From Nakamurella flava (GTDB lineage Bacteria > Actinomycetota > Actinomycetes > Mycobacteriales > Nakamurellaceae): a stretch of 64,000 bases of DNA. Below the pieces are notes generated by a model. The model saw nothing but the letters and a program-made list of their open reading frames with translations. It was not told where the DNA came from and made no database searches. This document shows, one piece after another, positions 52,473 through 61,624 of this stretch; positions within the stretch are counted from its first letter, which is position 1, and every line of letters begins with the position of its first letter. A program made the translations under genes and the position numbers. The DNA lies in NCBI RefSeq assembly GCF_005298075.1, contig NZ_SZZH01000006.1, positions 310,001 to 374,000 on the forward strand, in the 5' to 3' direction.

Positions 52473-54223
52473 CCACCACCTTGTCCCGTCCCCCGTCCAC
52501 CGAGAAACCGCAGCCCAAGGGCAGCTCTTCCGGGGTCCGCGCCGTCAAGAAGGTGCTGCCCTCCGGTCTGCAGCTGATCATCCTGGCCCTGCTGGTGCTG
52601 TTTCCGGTCGGCTTCGTCATCCTGGCCGCCTTCACCGACACCAGCCCCGGCCCCGGTTCGCTGGCCGACACCTCCTTCACCATCAGCAATTTCCAGGTGC
52701 TGTTCACCTCCAGTGCGCTGATGGCGATGCTGAACTCGGCGCTGGTCGGGATCGGCTCGTCGATCGTCGCCCTGGTCATCGGATCCGGGATGGCCTTCCT
52801 CGCGGCCCGCACCAACGTCCCCGGCCGCAAGCTCATCTACTTCTTCGGCATCGCCCCGCTGTTCCTGCCCGCGCTGGTCGGAGCCCTGGCCTGGGCCCAG
52901 CTGGGCAGCCCGGCCTCCGGCTACATCAACGTGGTCGCCCGCGCCGTCGGCGTTCCCGACCTCATCAACATCTACAGCTTCGGCGGGCTGATCTTCGTGC
53001 TCGGCCTGTACTACGCGCCGTACACGTTCCTGATGGTCCATTCGGCCCTGTCGCTGATGAACCCGGACCTGGAGGACGCGGCCAGCCTGCATGGCGCCCC
53101 GCTGTCGAAGATGTTGCGCACCATCACGTTCCCGCTCGTCATGCCGGCCATCGTCGGCTCCGGGATCCTGGTTTTCGCCCTCACCGTCGAGAATTTCCCG
53201 GTCGCCCAGGTGATCGGCGTCCCCGGCCAGATCGACACGCTGCCGACCCTGATCTACCGGCTGATGAACGCCTCGCCGTCCCGGCAGAACGCGGCCGCCG
53301 CCATCGCCGTCGTGCTCACCGCAGTGCTGATGATCGTGGTCTTCGTCCAGCAGCGGACGGTGGCCAAGAAGCAGTACACGACGGTCAGCGGCAAGGGTGT
53401 CCGCGCCCGCCGGGTCCCGTTGCGGAAGTGGCGCTGGCCGGCGGCCGTCGCCGCGTGGGCCTACTTCCTGCTCGCCGTCATCCTGCCGATCGGCGCGCTA
53501 CTGGTCACCGCGCTGCAGACCAGCCCGTACCTGGGTCAGCTGTCCGAGCTGTTCCAGCCCGGCGCGCTGTCGTTCTGGTCGATGGGCCAGACCCTGCAGG
53601 ACTCGGAGTTCTGGCACGTGCTGCAGAACAGCGTGATCGTCGGCCTGGGCACCGCCGTCGTCGGCACCGCGCTGTGTTTCGCCCTGTCCTACACCCGGTA
53701 CCGCACCAACGCCTGGGGCCGGAAGGCGCTGGAGTACATCGCGATGCTCCCGCTGGCCATCCCGGCCATCGTGCTGGGCCTGGGCCTGCTGTGGACCTGG
53801 CTGACCCTGCCGATCCCGGTCTACGGGACGCTGATCGTCCTGGTCATCGCGTGTATCGCCGTCTTCATCCCGCAGGGCTACCGCGGGGTCTCGTCGTCCA
53901 TCGTCCAGCTGGACAAGGACCTCGAGGACAGCGCGATCATGCTGGGAGCCCGCCGCCCCAAGGCGATCTCCTTCGTCACCATCCCGCTGCTGCGCGTCGG
54001 CCTGTCGTCGACGTTCCTGCTGCTGCTGATGCTGGGCATGCGCGAGCTCACCGCCGTGCTGTTCCTCTTCACCTCCGACACCCGTCTGCTGTCCATCGCG
54101 ATCTTCGACGCCTACGACAACGGGTCCTTCCAGCAGGCCGCCGAACTGAGCCTGCTCTACATCGTGGTCATCGGGATCCTCGCGGTCCTGGCCCGCCGCC
54201 TCGGCGCGAAGGATGTGCACTGA
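52469..54223 (+). CDS. ABC transporter permease, fused two-domain
   Basis: A 584-residue membrane protein with about twelve helices, two binding-protein-dependent transport domains in one chain (FutB/FbpB type). Each half carries an EAA-like loop: EDAASLHGAPLSKMLRTITF and EDSAIMLGARRPKAISFVTI, which contact the ATPase. The N-terminal 30 residues are Pro/Ser-rich cytoplasmic. ATG overlaps the ATPase gene TGA. With the lipoprotein at 54225 it forms the import channel. Confidence 0.92.
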   Translation: MTTTLSRPPSTEKPQPKGSSSGVRAVKKVLPSGLQLIILALLVLFPVGFVILAAFTDTSPGPGSLADTSFTISNFQVLFTSSALMAMLNSALVGIGSSIVALVIGSGMAFLAARTNVPGRKLIYFFGIAPLFLPALVGALAWAQLGSPASGYINVVARAVGVPDLINIYSFGGLIFVLGLYYAPYTFLMVHSALSLMNPDLEDAASLHGAPLSKMLRTITFPLVMPAIVGSGILVFALTVENFPVAQVIGVPGQIDTLPTLIYRLMNASPSRQNAAAAIAVVLTAVLMIVVFVQQRTVAKKQYTTVSGKGVRARRVPLRKWRWPAAVAAWAYFLLAVILPIGALLVTALQTSPYLGQLSELFQPGALSFWSMGQTLQDSEFWHVLQNSVIVGLGTAVVGTALCFALSYTRYRTNAWGRKALEYIAMLPLAIPAIVLGLGLLWTWLTLPIPVYGTLIVLVIACIAVFIPQGYRGVSSSIVQLDKDLEDSAIMLGARRPKAISFVTIPLLRVGLSSTFLLLLMLGMRELTAVLFLFTSDTRLLSIAIFDAYDNGSFQQAAELSLLYIVVIGILAVLARRLGAKDVH

Positions 54224-54224
54224 C

Positions 54225-55361
54225 ATGACCGTCTTCACCCGCCGCGCCGCTCTGCGGAGCGCCGCCCTGGCCGTCGCCGCCGGCCTCGCCGCCGTCGCCA
54301 CCACCGCCTGCGCCCCGCCGCCGGCCCCCAAGGAGGTCGTCACCCCCGCCGGTCAGATCCAGACCAGCGACGGACTGGTCATCGACGGCGAGCAGATCGC
54401 CGACCAGCAGCTGTGGGACGCCGCGGTCGCCGAGGGCAGCATCACCCTCTACACCGGCTACACGGAGAACACCGAGGCCGCGCTGCTCAAGCAGTTCAAG
54501 GCCGACACCAAGCTCGCCGTCAACGTCGTCCGGCTCACCCCGAACCGGCTGTTCGAACGGATCTCGGCCGAGTACGGCGCCGGCCGCCTGAAGGCCGACG
54601 TGGTCCGCACGTCGGACTCCGGGTTTGCCAGCTCGCTGAGCGAGAAGGGCGTCTTCCAGCCGTACGAGCCGTCGACCGCGGTGAACCTGCAGGAGGACGT
54701 GTCCTTCGACGGCGGCAACTACTACCGCACCTTCGACCCGATCTACACCTTCGGCTACAACACCGCGATCCTGGACGCGGAGGAAGCGCCGACGTCCTGG
54801 TCGGTGATGACGGACCCGGCGATGCGCGGCAAGATCGGCATCGCCCAGGTCGGCGCCGGTGGTAGCGCCCTGGCCCTGACCCGTTTCCAGCGGGCCGTGC
54901 TGGGCGACGAGTTCCTCACCGCGTACGCCGGCAACCGGCCGCGCATCTTCGACTCGCTCGGCGCCGAGCTGGACAGCCTGGCCCGCGGCGAGGTGCAGGT
55001 CGGCACCACCGTCGTCAGCGCGGTCAACCTGGCCCAGGCCCGCAACGCCCCGGTCCAGTTCGTCATCCCCCAGGAGGGTTTCGCGGTCTACGACTACTAC
55101 ACCGGCGTGGCCTCGACCGCGTCGCACGTCAACGCGGCCAAGGTCTTCCTCAACTGGAACCTGTCGAAGCGGGGTCAGAACGTGTTCCGCGAACTGGGCG
55201 AGTACCCGGTCCGCACCGACGTGCAGCCGCCGAACGTCCTGGGCCAGCAGTTCCCCGCATTCGACTCGCCGCAGGTTCACCGGGTGCTGCCCGACCAGGC
55301 CAAGGAATACGCCAAGCAGGACCAGGCCATGTGGAACGGGCTGTTCGGCTACAACGAGTAG
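54225..55361 (+). CDS. Substrate-binding lipoprotein of the ABC importer
   Basis: A 378-residue exported protein, one base after the permease stop. MTVFTRRAALRSAALAVAAG has a twin-Arg-like motif and VATTACAPPP a lipobox with Cys at about residue 30, so it is a membrane-anchored lipoprotein. The body (ITLYTGYTENTEAALLKQFK, LKADVVRTSDSGFASSLSEK, YTFGYNTAILDAEEAP) is the class II periplasmic-binding fold related to iron and phosphonate receptors; in this cluster it probably binds an organic acid. A hairpin follows at 55413-55448. Confidence 0.9.
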   Translation: MTVFTRRAALRSAALAVAAGLAAVATTACAPPPAPKEVVTPAGQIQTSDGLVIDGEQIADQQLWDAAVAEGSITLYTGYTENTEAALLKQFKADTKLAVNVVRLTPNRLFERISAEYGAGRLKADVVRTSDSGFASSLSEKGVFQPYEPSTAVNLQEDVSFDGGNYYRTFDPIYTFGYNTAILDAEEAPTSWSVMTDPAMRGKIGIAQVGAGGSALALTRFQRAVLGDEFLTAYAGNRPRIFDSLGAELDSLARGEVQVGTTVVSAVNLAQARNAPVQFVIPQEGFAVYDYYTGVASTASHVNAAKVFLNWNLSKRGQNVFRELGEYPVRTDVQPPNVLGQQFPAFDSPQVHRVLPDQAKEYAKQDQAMWNGLFGYNE

Positions 55362-55412
55362 TTCGCGCTGCACCTGGTTCCCGCCGCCGGTCCGCCGGCC
55401 GCGGTGAAGCTC

Positions 55413-55448
55413 GGTGGCAGGGCCCCACCCCGACGGGGTCCTGCCACC
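55413..55448 (+). terminator. Hairpin between importer and CoA-transferase genes
   Basis: GGTGGCAGG with GCCCC inside, paired to GGGG and CCTGCCACC: 13-14 pairs in two stacked blocks, 52 bases after the lipoprotein stop. No T-tract; it may be a partial terminator separating transport from catabolic genes, or stabilise the transcript. Confidence 0.5.
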
Positions 55449-55564
55449 GTCATCGTCACCAGTGAGGCAGGCGAGCCACTCCCGACCGTTTCGGCGACCG
55501 GCCGCCTGTCCTGTGTTCGACCCCGTACGGATCGCCCGCCCCCGACCCGAGGACACCGGCCGCC

Positions 55565-56872
55565 ATGACTGTGACTTCCGCACCGATCTTCCGATCCACC
55601 GAGCCGGATGCCAGGCGTCCGTTCGACAATGAGTCGATGTCAGACACCGGATCCGACACCCACGATTCCGCCGCCGGTCCGGCCCGTGGCCCGCTCGCCG
55701 GACTCCGGGTGCTGGATCTCGGCACCGTCTACGCCGCCCCGATCACCGCGATGCTGCTGGGCGACTGGGGAGCCGACGTCATCAAGGTCGAGCACCCCAA
55801 GGGCGATCCGGCCCGCACCCACGGCCTCAGCAAGGACGGCCACGGCCTCTGGTGGAAGGTCATCTCCCGCAACAAGCGGACCGTCACCCTCAACTTCGGC
55901 AAACCGGAGGGCCAGGACATCCTGCGCCGCCTGGTCGAGCAGGCCGACGTGGTCATCGAGAACTTCCGCCCCGGTGTCCTGGAGAAGTGGGGTCTGGGTC
56001 CCGAGGACCTGCAGAAGATCAATCCGGCTCTGGTGGTGCTGCGGGTCACCGGCTTCGGCCAGACCGGGCCGTACGCGACGCGCCGCGCGTTCGGCACGCT
56101 CGCCGAGGCGATGAGCGGCCTGGCCCACCAGACCGGTGAAGCGGACGGCCCGCCCACCCTGCCACCGTTCGGGTTGGCCGACGGGGTGGCCGGCCTCGCC
56201 GGCGCCTATGCCGTGATGCTCGCGCTCTACCACCGCGCCACCGGTGACGGGGCCGGCCAGATCATCGACCTGTCCCTGCTGGAACCGCTGGTCGGCATCC
56301 TCGGGCCGGGCCCGAGCGTCTACGACCAGCTCGGGCTCATCTCGGGCCGGCACGGCAACCGGTCCAGCAACAACGCCCCCCGCAACGCCTACCTGACCAG
56401 GGACGGCCGCTGGGTGGCGATCTCGGCCAGTGCCACGTCGATCGCCGAGCGGGTGATGCGGCTGGTCGGCCGCCCCGACATCGCGCAGGAGCCCTGGTTC
56501 CCCCAGGCCGGCGAACGGGTCCGGCACGCCGACCTCATCGACCCGCCGGTGGCGCAGTGGATCGCCGAACGCGACTACGAGGAGGTCTCCGCCGCCTTCC
56601 AGGAGGCCGGCGCCGCGCTCGCCCCGGTCTACGACATCGAGCAGCTGATGAACGACGAACACGTCATCGAACGTGAGGTGGTGACCACCATCGACGACGA
56701 GGACCTCGGCCCGCTGAAGATGCAGAACCTGATCTTCCGGATGGATCGCACGCCGGGATCGATCCGGCACGGCGGCCGACGGCTCGGTCAGGACACCGAA
56801 TCGGTGCTCGACGAGCTGCTCGGCCTGTCGGGCGACAAGCTCGACCAGCTCCGCGACGACGGCGTCGTCTGA
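55565..56872 (+). CDS. CaiB/BaiF CoA-transferase family protein (class III)
   Basis: A 435-residue enzyme of the family that moves CoA between carboxylates. GLRVLDLGTVYAAPITAMLL, WGADVIKVEHPKGDPARTHG, NKRTVTLNFGKPEGQDILRR, VVIENFRPGVLEKWGLGPED, and LPPFGLADGVAGLAGAYAVM are the family blocks, the Asp in LADGVAG being the expected catalytic carboxylate. Two starts are possible: 55565, with GAGGA ten bases upstream, and 55637, where GACAAT lies six bases before an ATG. Forms a pair with the CitE-like lyase that overlaps its end. Family members include citramalate and itaconate CoA-transferases. Confidence 0.9.
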   Translation: MTVTSAPIFRSTEPDARRPFDNESMSDTGSDTHDSAAGPARGPLAGLRVLDLGTVYAAPITAMLLGDWGADVIKVEHPKGDPARTHGLSKDGHGLWWKVISRNKRTVTLNFGKPEGQDILRRLVEQADVVIENFRPGVLEKWGLGPEDLQKINPALVVLRVTGFGQTGPYATRRAFGTLAEAMSGLAHQTGEADGPPTLPPFGLADGVAGLAGAYAVMLALYHRATGDGAGQIIDLSLLEPLVGILGPGPSVYDQLGLISGRHGNRSSNNAPRNAYLTRDGRWVAISASATSIAERVMRLVGRPDIAQEPWFPQAGERVRHADLIDPPVAQWIAERDYEEVSAAFQEAGAALAPVYDIEQLMNDEHVIEREVVTTIDDEDLGPLKMQNLIFRMDRTPGSIRHGGRRLGQDTESVLDELLGLSGDKLDQLRDDGVV

Positions 56873-57681
56873 TGAACCGCAGCTGGCTGTTCGCTCCCGG
56901 GCACTCGGATCGGCTGCTGGAGAAGGTGTTCACCGCCGGCGCCGACGCGGTCATGCTCGACCTGGAGGACGCCGTCCCACCCGAGGCCAAGGCGACCGCG
57001 CGGGGCATGGTGGCCCGGGTACTGGCCGACCGACCGGCCTGGGTGCGGGTCAACGCGGCCGGGAGCGACTGGTGCGCCGCCGACCTCGACGCCGTCGCCG
57101 AGCACGCCACGGGTATCCGCATCCCCAAGGTCGAATCCGCCGGGGACGTGGAATGGGTGCTCGACCGGGCCCCCGGCCGGCCGATCATCTGCGCGATCGA
57201 AAGTGCCCGCGGGGTGCTCGCCGCGCAGGAGATCGCCACCGTGCCCGGGGTGCGGCACCTGGCCATGGGTGGTGTCGACCTGCAACGTGATCTGCACACC
57301 AGCGGCGGGAACCTCCAGACCCTCTACGCGCGTTCGCATCTCGTCCTGGTCTCCCGGGCCGCCGGCCTTGCGCCGCCGATCGACAGCGTCTACCCGCGGA
57401 TCGACGACCTCGACGGACTGCGGGAGCAGGCCGAGTTCGCCCGGTCACTCGGCTTCGGCGGCAAGTCGGCCATCCATCCCCGCCAGCTACCCGTCGTGCA
57501 CGAGGTGTTCACTCCCGACGCGGCCGAGATCGAGTGGGCGAGGACGGTACTGGCCGCCTTCGGCGCGGCCGGTGGGCAGGCACTGCAGCTGCCCGACGGC
57601 GAGTTCGTCGATCTTCCGGTCGCCCAGCGGGCCCGTCGCGTGCTCGAGCTGGCGGGTCGACCCGAGCCGGTGGCCGGCTGA
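56872..57681 (+). CDS. CitE-like CoA ester lyase (HpcH/HpaI family)
   Basis: A 269-residue enzyme. RSWLFAPGHSDRLLEKVFTA, DAVMLDLEDAVPPEAKATAR with the Mg-binding acidic pair, VRVNAAGSDW, IRIPKVESAGDVEWVL, ICAIESARGVLAAQEIA, GGVDLQRDL and GGKSAIHPRQLPVVHEVF are typical of citramalyl-CoA/malyl-CoA lyases. It cleaves or forms 3-hydroxyacyl-CoA esters, here expected to give acetyl-CoA plus an oxoacid such as pyruvate. The ATG overlaps the CoA-transferase stop by one base. It ends two bases from the convergent regulator gene. Confidence 0.85.
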   Translation: MNRSWLFAPGHSDRLLEKVFTAGADAVMLDLEDAVPPEAKATARGMVARVLADRPAWVRVNAAGSDWCAADLDAVAEHATGIRIPKVESAGDVEWVLDRAPGRPIICAIESARGVLAAQEIATVPGVRHLAMGGVDLQRDLHTSGGNLQTLYARSHLVLVSRAAGLAPPIDSVYPRIDDLDGLREQAEFARSLGFGGKSAIHPRQLPVVHEVFTPDAAEIEWARTVLAAFGAAGGQALQLPDGEFVDLPVAQRARRVLELAGRPEPVAG

Positions 57682-57683
57682 GG

Positions 57684-60668
57684 TCAGTCGTCCCAGCCGC
57701 GGCGCAGTCCCGCCAGCACCCCCATGGGAGTGAGCATCCGCCCGGCCCGCCAGTGGCGGTCGAAGTCGTGCTCGGGCAACGCCGCTCGGACTTCATCGAG
57801 CAGCTGAAGGCTGAGTTCCCGCCAGGGCCATCGCATCCCGACCCGCCGGGTGATGGCGTGGGCCGCCCCGTACAGCCGGGCGGCCAGCGGGTGGTCGTGC
57901 TGCTGGGCGGCGAAGTTGGCCCGGGTCTCGATGAACGCGCCACCGGCCCCCGTCCCGGACGGGAAGTGGTCGGCCATGCATCGCTCGGTCCACGGGATCC
58001 CGATGTCCGGCCGGCCGGAGAACAGGGCGACGGCCAGCGGAGGACCGGCCGCCAGCCAGCTGGCCATCGGCACCCCGGCGGCCCCGGCCCGGTGCTGCAC
58101 GTCGACGGCCGCGGCCACCGCCGACGCCGGTCCGCCGACCACTGCGGTCGCCATCACGTCGGCGGCGTCCACGAGCAGACGGAGATGATCGGACTCGCTG
58201 TCGCCGATCAGCTCGCGCAGGTGCCCGTGCGTCCGGATCAGGAGCGCGTGGTCGTCGGTCACCCAGCACGCCGCGACGAGACCGATCAGCAGCAGTTCGA
58301 GGATCTCGTCGACCCGTCGCTCGCCGGGCGCCGGCCGGACGGCCAGGGCGGCGTCCATGGCGGGACCCGCCCGCTCCGGCCGGCCCTGCAGCGTCAGGAT
58401 GGCCGCCAGTGCGAGCCCGGTCACGGCCCGGTCCTGGGGGTCGCCGTCAGCGAGCAGCTCATCGGCCCGGGTGAGCCAGCGGGTCGCTTCGGCCAGTCGG
58501 CCGCGGTAGTACCAGTAGAACGTCAGCGGCGCGGCCAGCCGACCACCCGCCGCGGTGGGTCGGTCGACGAGCTGCCGGGTGAGGGTGGCCCGGACGGCCG
58601 CGTGGTCGTCGTCCAGCGCGTCGAACCAGGCCGGCTCGCCGGTGGTGCCCAGCAGGGGGCGTCGGCCGATGAGGTCGACGACGAAACCGTCACGCCGGTC
58701 CTCGATCTCATTGGATTCCGGGCCGTCGTGCAGGGCGTGGGCGGCATGCCCCCGGACGGTGACCAGCTGCCGGAACGTCGTGCGGCCGCCGGGCCGGACG
58801 GGGCCGACCCGCTGCAGCATCGACCGGTGCACGAGTTCGACCACGGTGTCGGCCGCCTCGTCGGTGCCCGCGCCCAGGACCGCGGCGGCTGCTGATCCGG
58901 TGAACGGCCCGGGGAGGACCGACAGCCGGCGGTGGGCGATTCGCTCGGTCTCCGACAGCAGCTGGTAGCTCCAGTCGATGGTCGAGTGCAGGGTCGACCG
59001 ATGGTCGCGGGCCCCCCGGCCCGGCCGCCGGAGCCGACCGGGGTCGGTGCTGACCTGGTCGGCGATCTCCGCCACCGAGAAGGCCGACGCCCGGGCCGCG
59101 GCCAGCTCCAGGGGGAGGGGCAGGCCGTCGAGGGCGACGCAGATCCGGATGACGGCGTCCATCACGGCCCGGTCGAGCTCGAGCGTCGGGTCGGCGGCGC
59201 GCAGTCGCTGCACCATGAGCTGGACCGCGGGCGAGTCGGCCGGGTCGTCCGCCCCGGTGCCGGCCGGCGGGAGGGCCAACGGCTCCAGTGTCCACCCGAT
59301 CTCTCCGATCACGCCGAGTCGTTCGCGGCTGGTGGCCAGGATGTGGGAGCCGGCGCCCGGTGCATCGTCGTCCAGCACACTCTCCGCGAACGCCGCCGAG
59401 GCGGTCAGCAGGTGCTCACAGTTGTCGAGCAGCAGCAGCACCCGGCGGGTGGCCAGGTACCGCCGGACGTTGTCGGCGCTGGAGGCGTCGGCCGACGGCA
59501 GGAACCCGATGGTCGATGCGACCACGTCCGCGATCGAGGCCGGGTCGCCCACGCCGACCAGGTCGACGAACCAGACGCCGTCGGCGAAGGTCTCGGCCAG
59601 CACCCGGCCGACCTCGACCGCCAGTCGGGTCTTGCCACACCCGGCGGGACCGCTGATGGTCACCAGGCGGTGCTGCGCGACGAGCGAACGGATGCGGTCG
59701 ACCTCGACGTCACGGCCGATGAGCGCGGCCATCGTCGGCGGCAGGTGGACATCGGCCGACGGCCGGGGCGGGGACACCGCTGGCAACCGGGCCGGTTCGG
59801 CGGCGGTGACGGTGACCCGGGCCGGAATCGCTGCTGGCAACCTGGCCGGTTTGGCGGCGGTGACGGTGACCCGGGCCGGAGCTGCCGCGACCAGGGTCGG
59901 GTCACCGTCCAGGATGCGGCGATGCAGGGTCTGCAGGTCGTGGCCCGGCTCGATGCCGATCTCGTCGACCAGGGTCCGCCGGGCGTCCTGGAACGACTCC
60001 AACGCCTGCTCGGTGCGACCGCTGCGGTGCAGGGCCTCCATCTGCAGTGCGCGCAGCGTTTCGTGGAACGGCAGCGCCGCGATGAGCGGTCGGAGGTCGG
60101 ACAGCGCGGTGTCCAGCGCACCCAACCCGACCAGGGCGGCGATCCGCCGTTCCTGCAGCTGCTGGTGGAGCTCGTCGAGTCGGGCGACCGCCGGCCGGGC
60201 CCAGTCGGCGTCGGCCGCGCGCCCGTAGGGCCGTCCCCGCCAGCGGTCCAACGCCTCGTCGGCCCCCGTGCGGGCGGCGTCGAGGCGGCCGGCGGCCAGG
60301 TCGTCGCGGACCCGGGACGACGCGTGGGCCAGGAACAGCGAGTCGACGGTGTCCGCGGTGCCGATCAGCCGGTAGCCGCCGTCGTCGTTCAGCAGCACCG
60401 CCGGGGCGTCGCCGCTGCGGCGGTCCGGCTCGAGCAGTTGCCGGAGCCGCCAGATGTGCGACAACAGGGTGGAGGCCGCCCCGGTCGAGACGTGGTCGCC
60501 CCAGGCGGCTTCGGTCAGCGCGTCGACCGAGACCTGTTGGTTGACGTGGATGGTGAGCAGGGCCAGCATCGCCGACCCCTTGGTCCCGACGACCGGCTGG
60601 TCCCTGCCGGGCTGCTCGACGAGCAGGGGACCGAGGTCGCGGACGCGCACGCCCGACGGTAACCCCAC
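57684..60668 (-). CDS. AfsR/SARP-type transcriptional regulator with ATPase domain
   Basis: A 994-residue regulator. The N-terminal winged helix (VRVRDLGPLLVEQPGRD with GTKGSAMLALLTIHVNQQVS) and bacterial transcriptional activation domain (to about 260) are SARP-like. An NB-ARC-type ATPase follows, with VTISGPAGCGKTRLAVEVGR (Walker A, about 335) and LLLLDNCEHLL (Walker B), then TPR-like helical repeats to the C-terminus. Between SARP and ATPase is a linker with a 54-bp tandem duplication. Such proteins activate antibiotic or metabolic genes in response to a ligand or phosphorylation. GTG 60650, five bases after TACCGT, is an alternative start. The target is unknown; the TRIC gene is divergent. 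Confidence 0.88.
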   Translation of the reverse strand: MGLPSGVRVRDLGPLLVEQPGRDQPVVGTKGSAMLALLTIHVNQQVSVDALTEAAWGDHVSTGAASTLLSHIWRLRQLLEPDRRSGDAPAVLLNDDGGYRLIGTADTVDSLFLAHASSRVRDDLAAGRLDAARTGADEALDRWRGRPYGRAADADWARPAVARLDELHQQLQERRIAALVGLGALDTALSDLRPLIAALPFHETLRALQMEALHRSGRTEQALESFQDARRTLVDEIGIEPGHDLQTLHRRILDGDPTLVAAAPARVTVTAAKPARLPAAIPARVTVTAAEPARLPAVSPPRPSADVHLPPTMAALIGRDVEVDRIRSLVAQHRLVTISGPAGCGKTRLAVEVGRVLAETFADGVWFVDLVGVGDPASIADVVASTIGFLPSADASSADNVRRYLATRRVLLLLDNCEHLLTASAAFAESVLDDDAPGAGSHILATSRERLGVIGEIGWTLEPLALPPAGTGADDPADSPAVQLMVQRLRAADPTLELDRAVMDAVIRICVALDGLPLPLELAAARASAFSVAEIADQVSTDPGRLRRPGRGARDHRSTLHSTIDWSYQLLSETERIAHRRLSVLPGPFTGSAAAAVLGAGTDEAADTVVELVHRSMLQRVGPVRPGGRTTFRQLVTVRGHAAHALHDGPESNEIEDRRDGFVVDLIGRRPLLGTTGEPAWFDALDDDHAAVRATLTRQLVDRPTAAGGRLAAPLTFYWYYRGRLAEATRWLTRADELLADGDPQDRAVTGLALAAILTLQGRPERAGPAMDAALAVRPAPGERRVDEILELLLIGLVAACWVTDDHALLIRTHGHLRELIGDSESDHLRLLVDAADVMATAVVGGPASAVAAAVDVQHRAGAAGVPMASWLAAGPPLAVALFSGRPDIGIPWTERCMADHFPSGTGAGGAFIETRANFAAQQHDHPLAARLYGAAHAITRRVGMRWPWRELSLQLLDEVRAALPEHDFDRHWRAGRMLTPMGVLAGLRRGWDD
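59779..59886. repeat. 54-bp tandem duplication in the regulator linker
   Basis: Two units, 59779-59832 and 59833-59886, differ at only a few bases. They encode PARVTVTAAKPARLPAAI and PARVTVTAAEPARLPAVS. The frame is kept (54 = 18 codons), so linker length can change by slippage without damage to either domain. Confidence 0.75.
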
Positions 60669-60868
60669 CGGTGGTCGACGTCAGCCCCCCGGTGCAGTCG
60701 GACTGGATCGTCACTGGATGCCGCCGCGGTAGGCATTCGTCCCGGTCGATCCAGCCGGTCGATCCCAGCAGTCGATCCGAGGAGACGATCCATGACCCCG
60801 CAGCCGCGTCCCGATCATCGCCGTCGAACGGTCGCCGTCGCGCGCCGACCCGACGCGATCTGACGGCC

Positions 60869-61501
60869 ATGCCCGGAACCGGCTCCCTGCAGGTCGTGCT
60901 GGATCTCGTGGGCATCGCCGTGGCGGCCTCCGCGGGTGCGTGGATCGCCGTGCGCAACGGTCTGCACCTGATGGGTGGGGTGCTCCTCGGCCTGGTCACC
61001 GGCCTGGGTGGGGCCCTGGTGCGGGACGTGCTGCTCGGCGCGGTACCCCCGGCCTGTCTGACCGACTGGCGGTATCTGGTCACCGCTCTCGCGGCGGGTC
61101 TGTTCGCCCAGCGCTTCCACGCGCTGCCGGCCCGGTTGGACCGGGCGGTCGACTACCTGGACGCCGTGTGGCTCGGTCTGTTCACCGTGGCCGGCGCGCT
61201 CAAGGCCGTGCACCTGGGGGTGCCCCCCATCACCTGCGTGCTCATGGGGGTGGTGACCGGGATCGGTGGCGGTGTCCTGCGGGATGTGCTGGTCAATCGG
61301 AAGCCGGTCGTCCTGACCGACGAGATCTACCTGTTCCCCTCGCTGCTGGCCGCCCTGGTCGTGGTCCTCGCGCCGATGGTCGGGGCGTCGGCGGCCGCCG
61401 TGACGGTACCGGCCGCAGCGCTGGGCACCGCGGTGCGGATGGTGGCCATCCGGCGCGGCTGGCACGGCCCTTCCGTGCGGCGGGCCGCCCCGCAGCTGTG
61501 A
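60869..61501 (+). CDS. TRIC cation channel family protein (UPF0126)
   Basis: A 210-residue membrane protein with seven hydrophobic helices in two repeats. VTGLGGALVRDVLLG and VTGIGGGVLRDVLVN are the twin GG-x2-RD motifs that line the pore of prokaryotic TRIC channels. They conduct monovalent cations; glycine transport has also been suggested for relatives. The first in-frame ATG of the membrane part is 60869; the longer frame upstream is Arg/Asp-rich and overlaps the divergent promoter region. No clear ribosome binding site, a point of doubt. Confidence 0.87.
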   Translation: MPGTGSLQVVLDLVGIAVAASAGAWIAVRNGLHLMGGVLLGLVTGLGGALVRDVLLGAVPPACLTDWRYLVTALAAGLFAQRFHALPARLDRAVDYLDAVWLGLFTVAGALKAVHLGVPPITCVLMGVVTGIGGGVLRDVLVNRKPVVLTDEIYLFPSLLAALVVVLAPMVGASAAAVTVPAAALGTAVRMVAIRRGWHGPSVRRAAPQL

Positions 61502-61624
61502 GGGCGGCACCGGTGGATCGCCGTTGGAGCGGGAGCGGATCGCCCCGTCCGACGCTGAAGCAGTTCCCGCCGATCCCGGCCGGACACCGACCGGCGGTCC
61601 GCCGCCACGCCCGAGGAGCACGAC

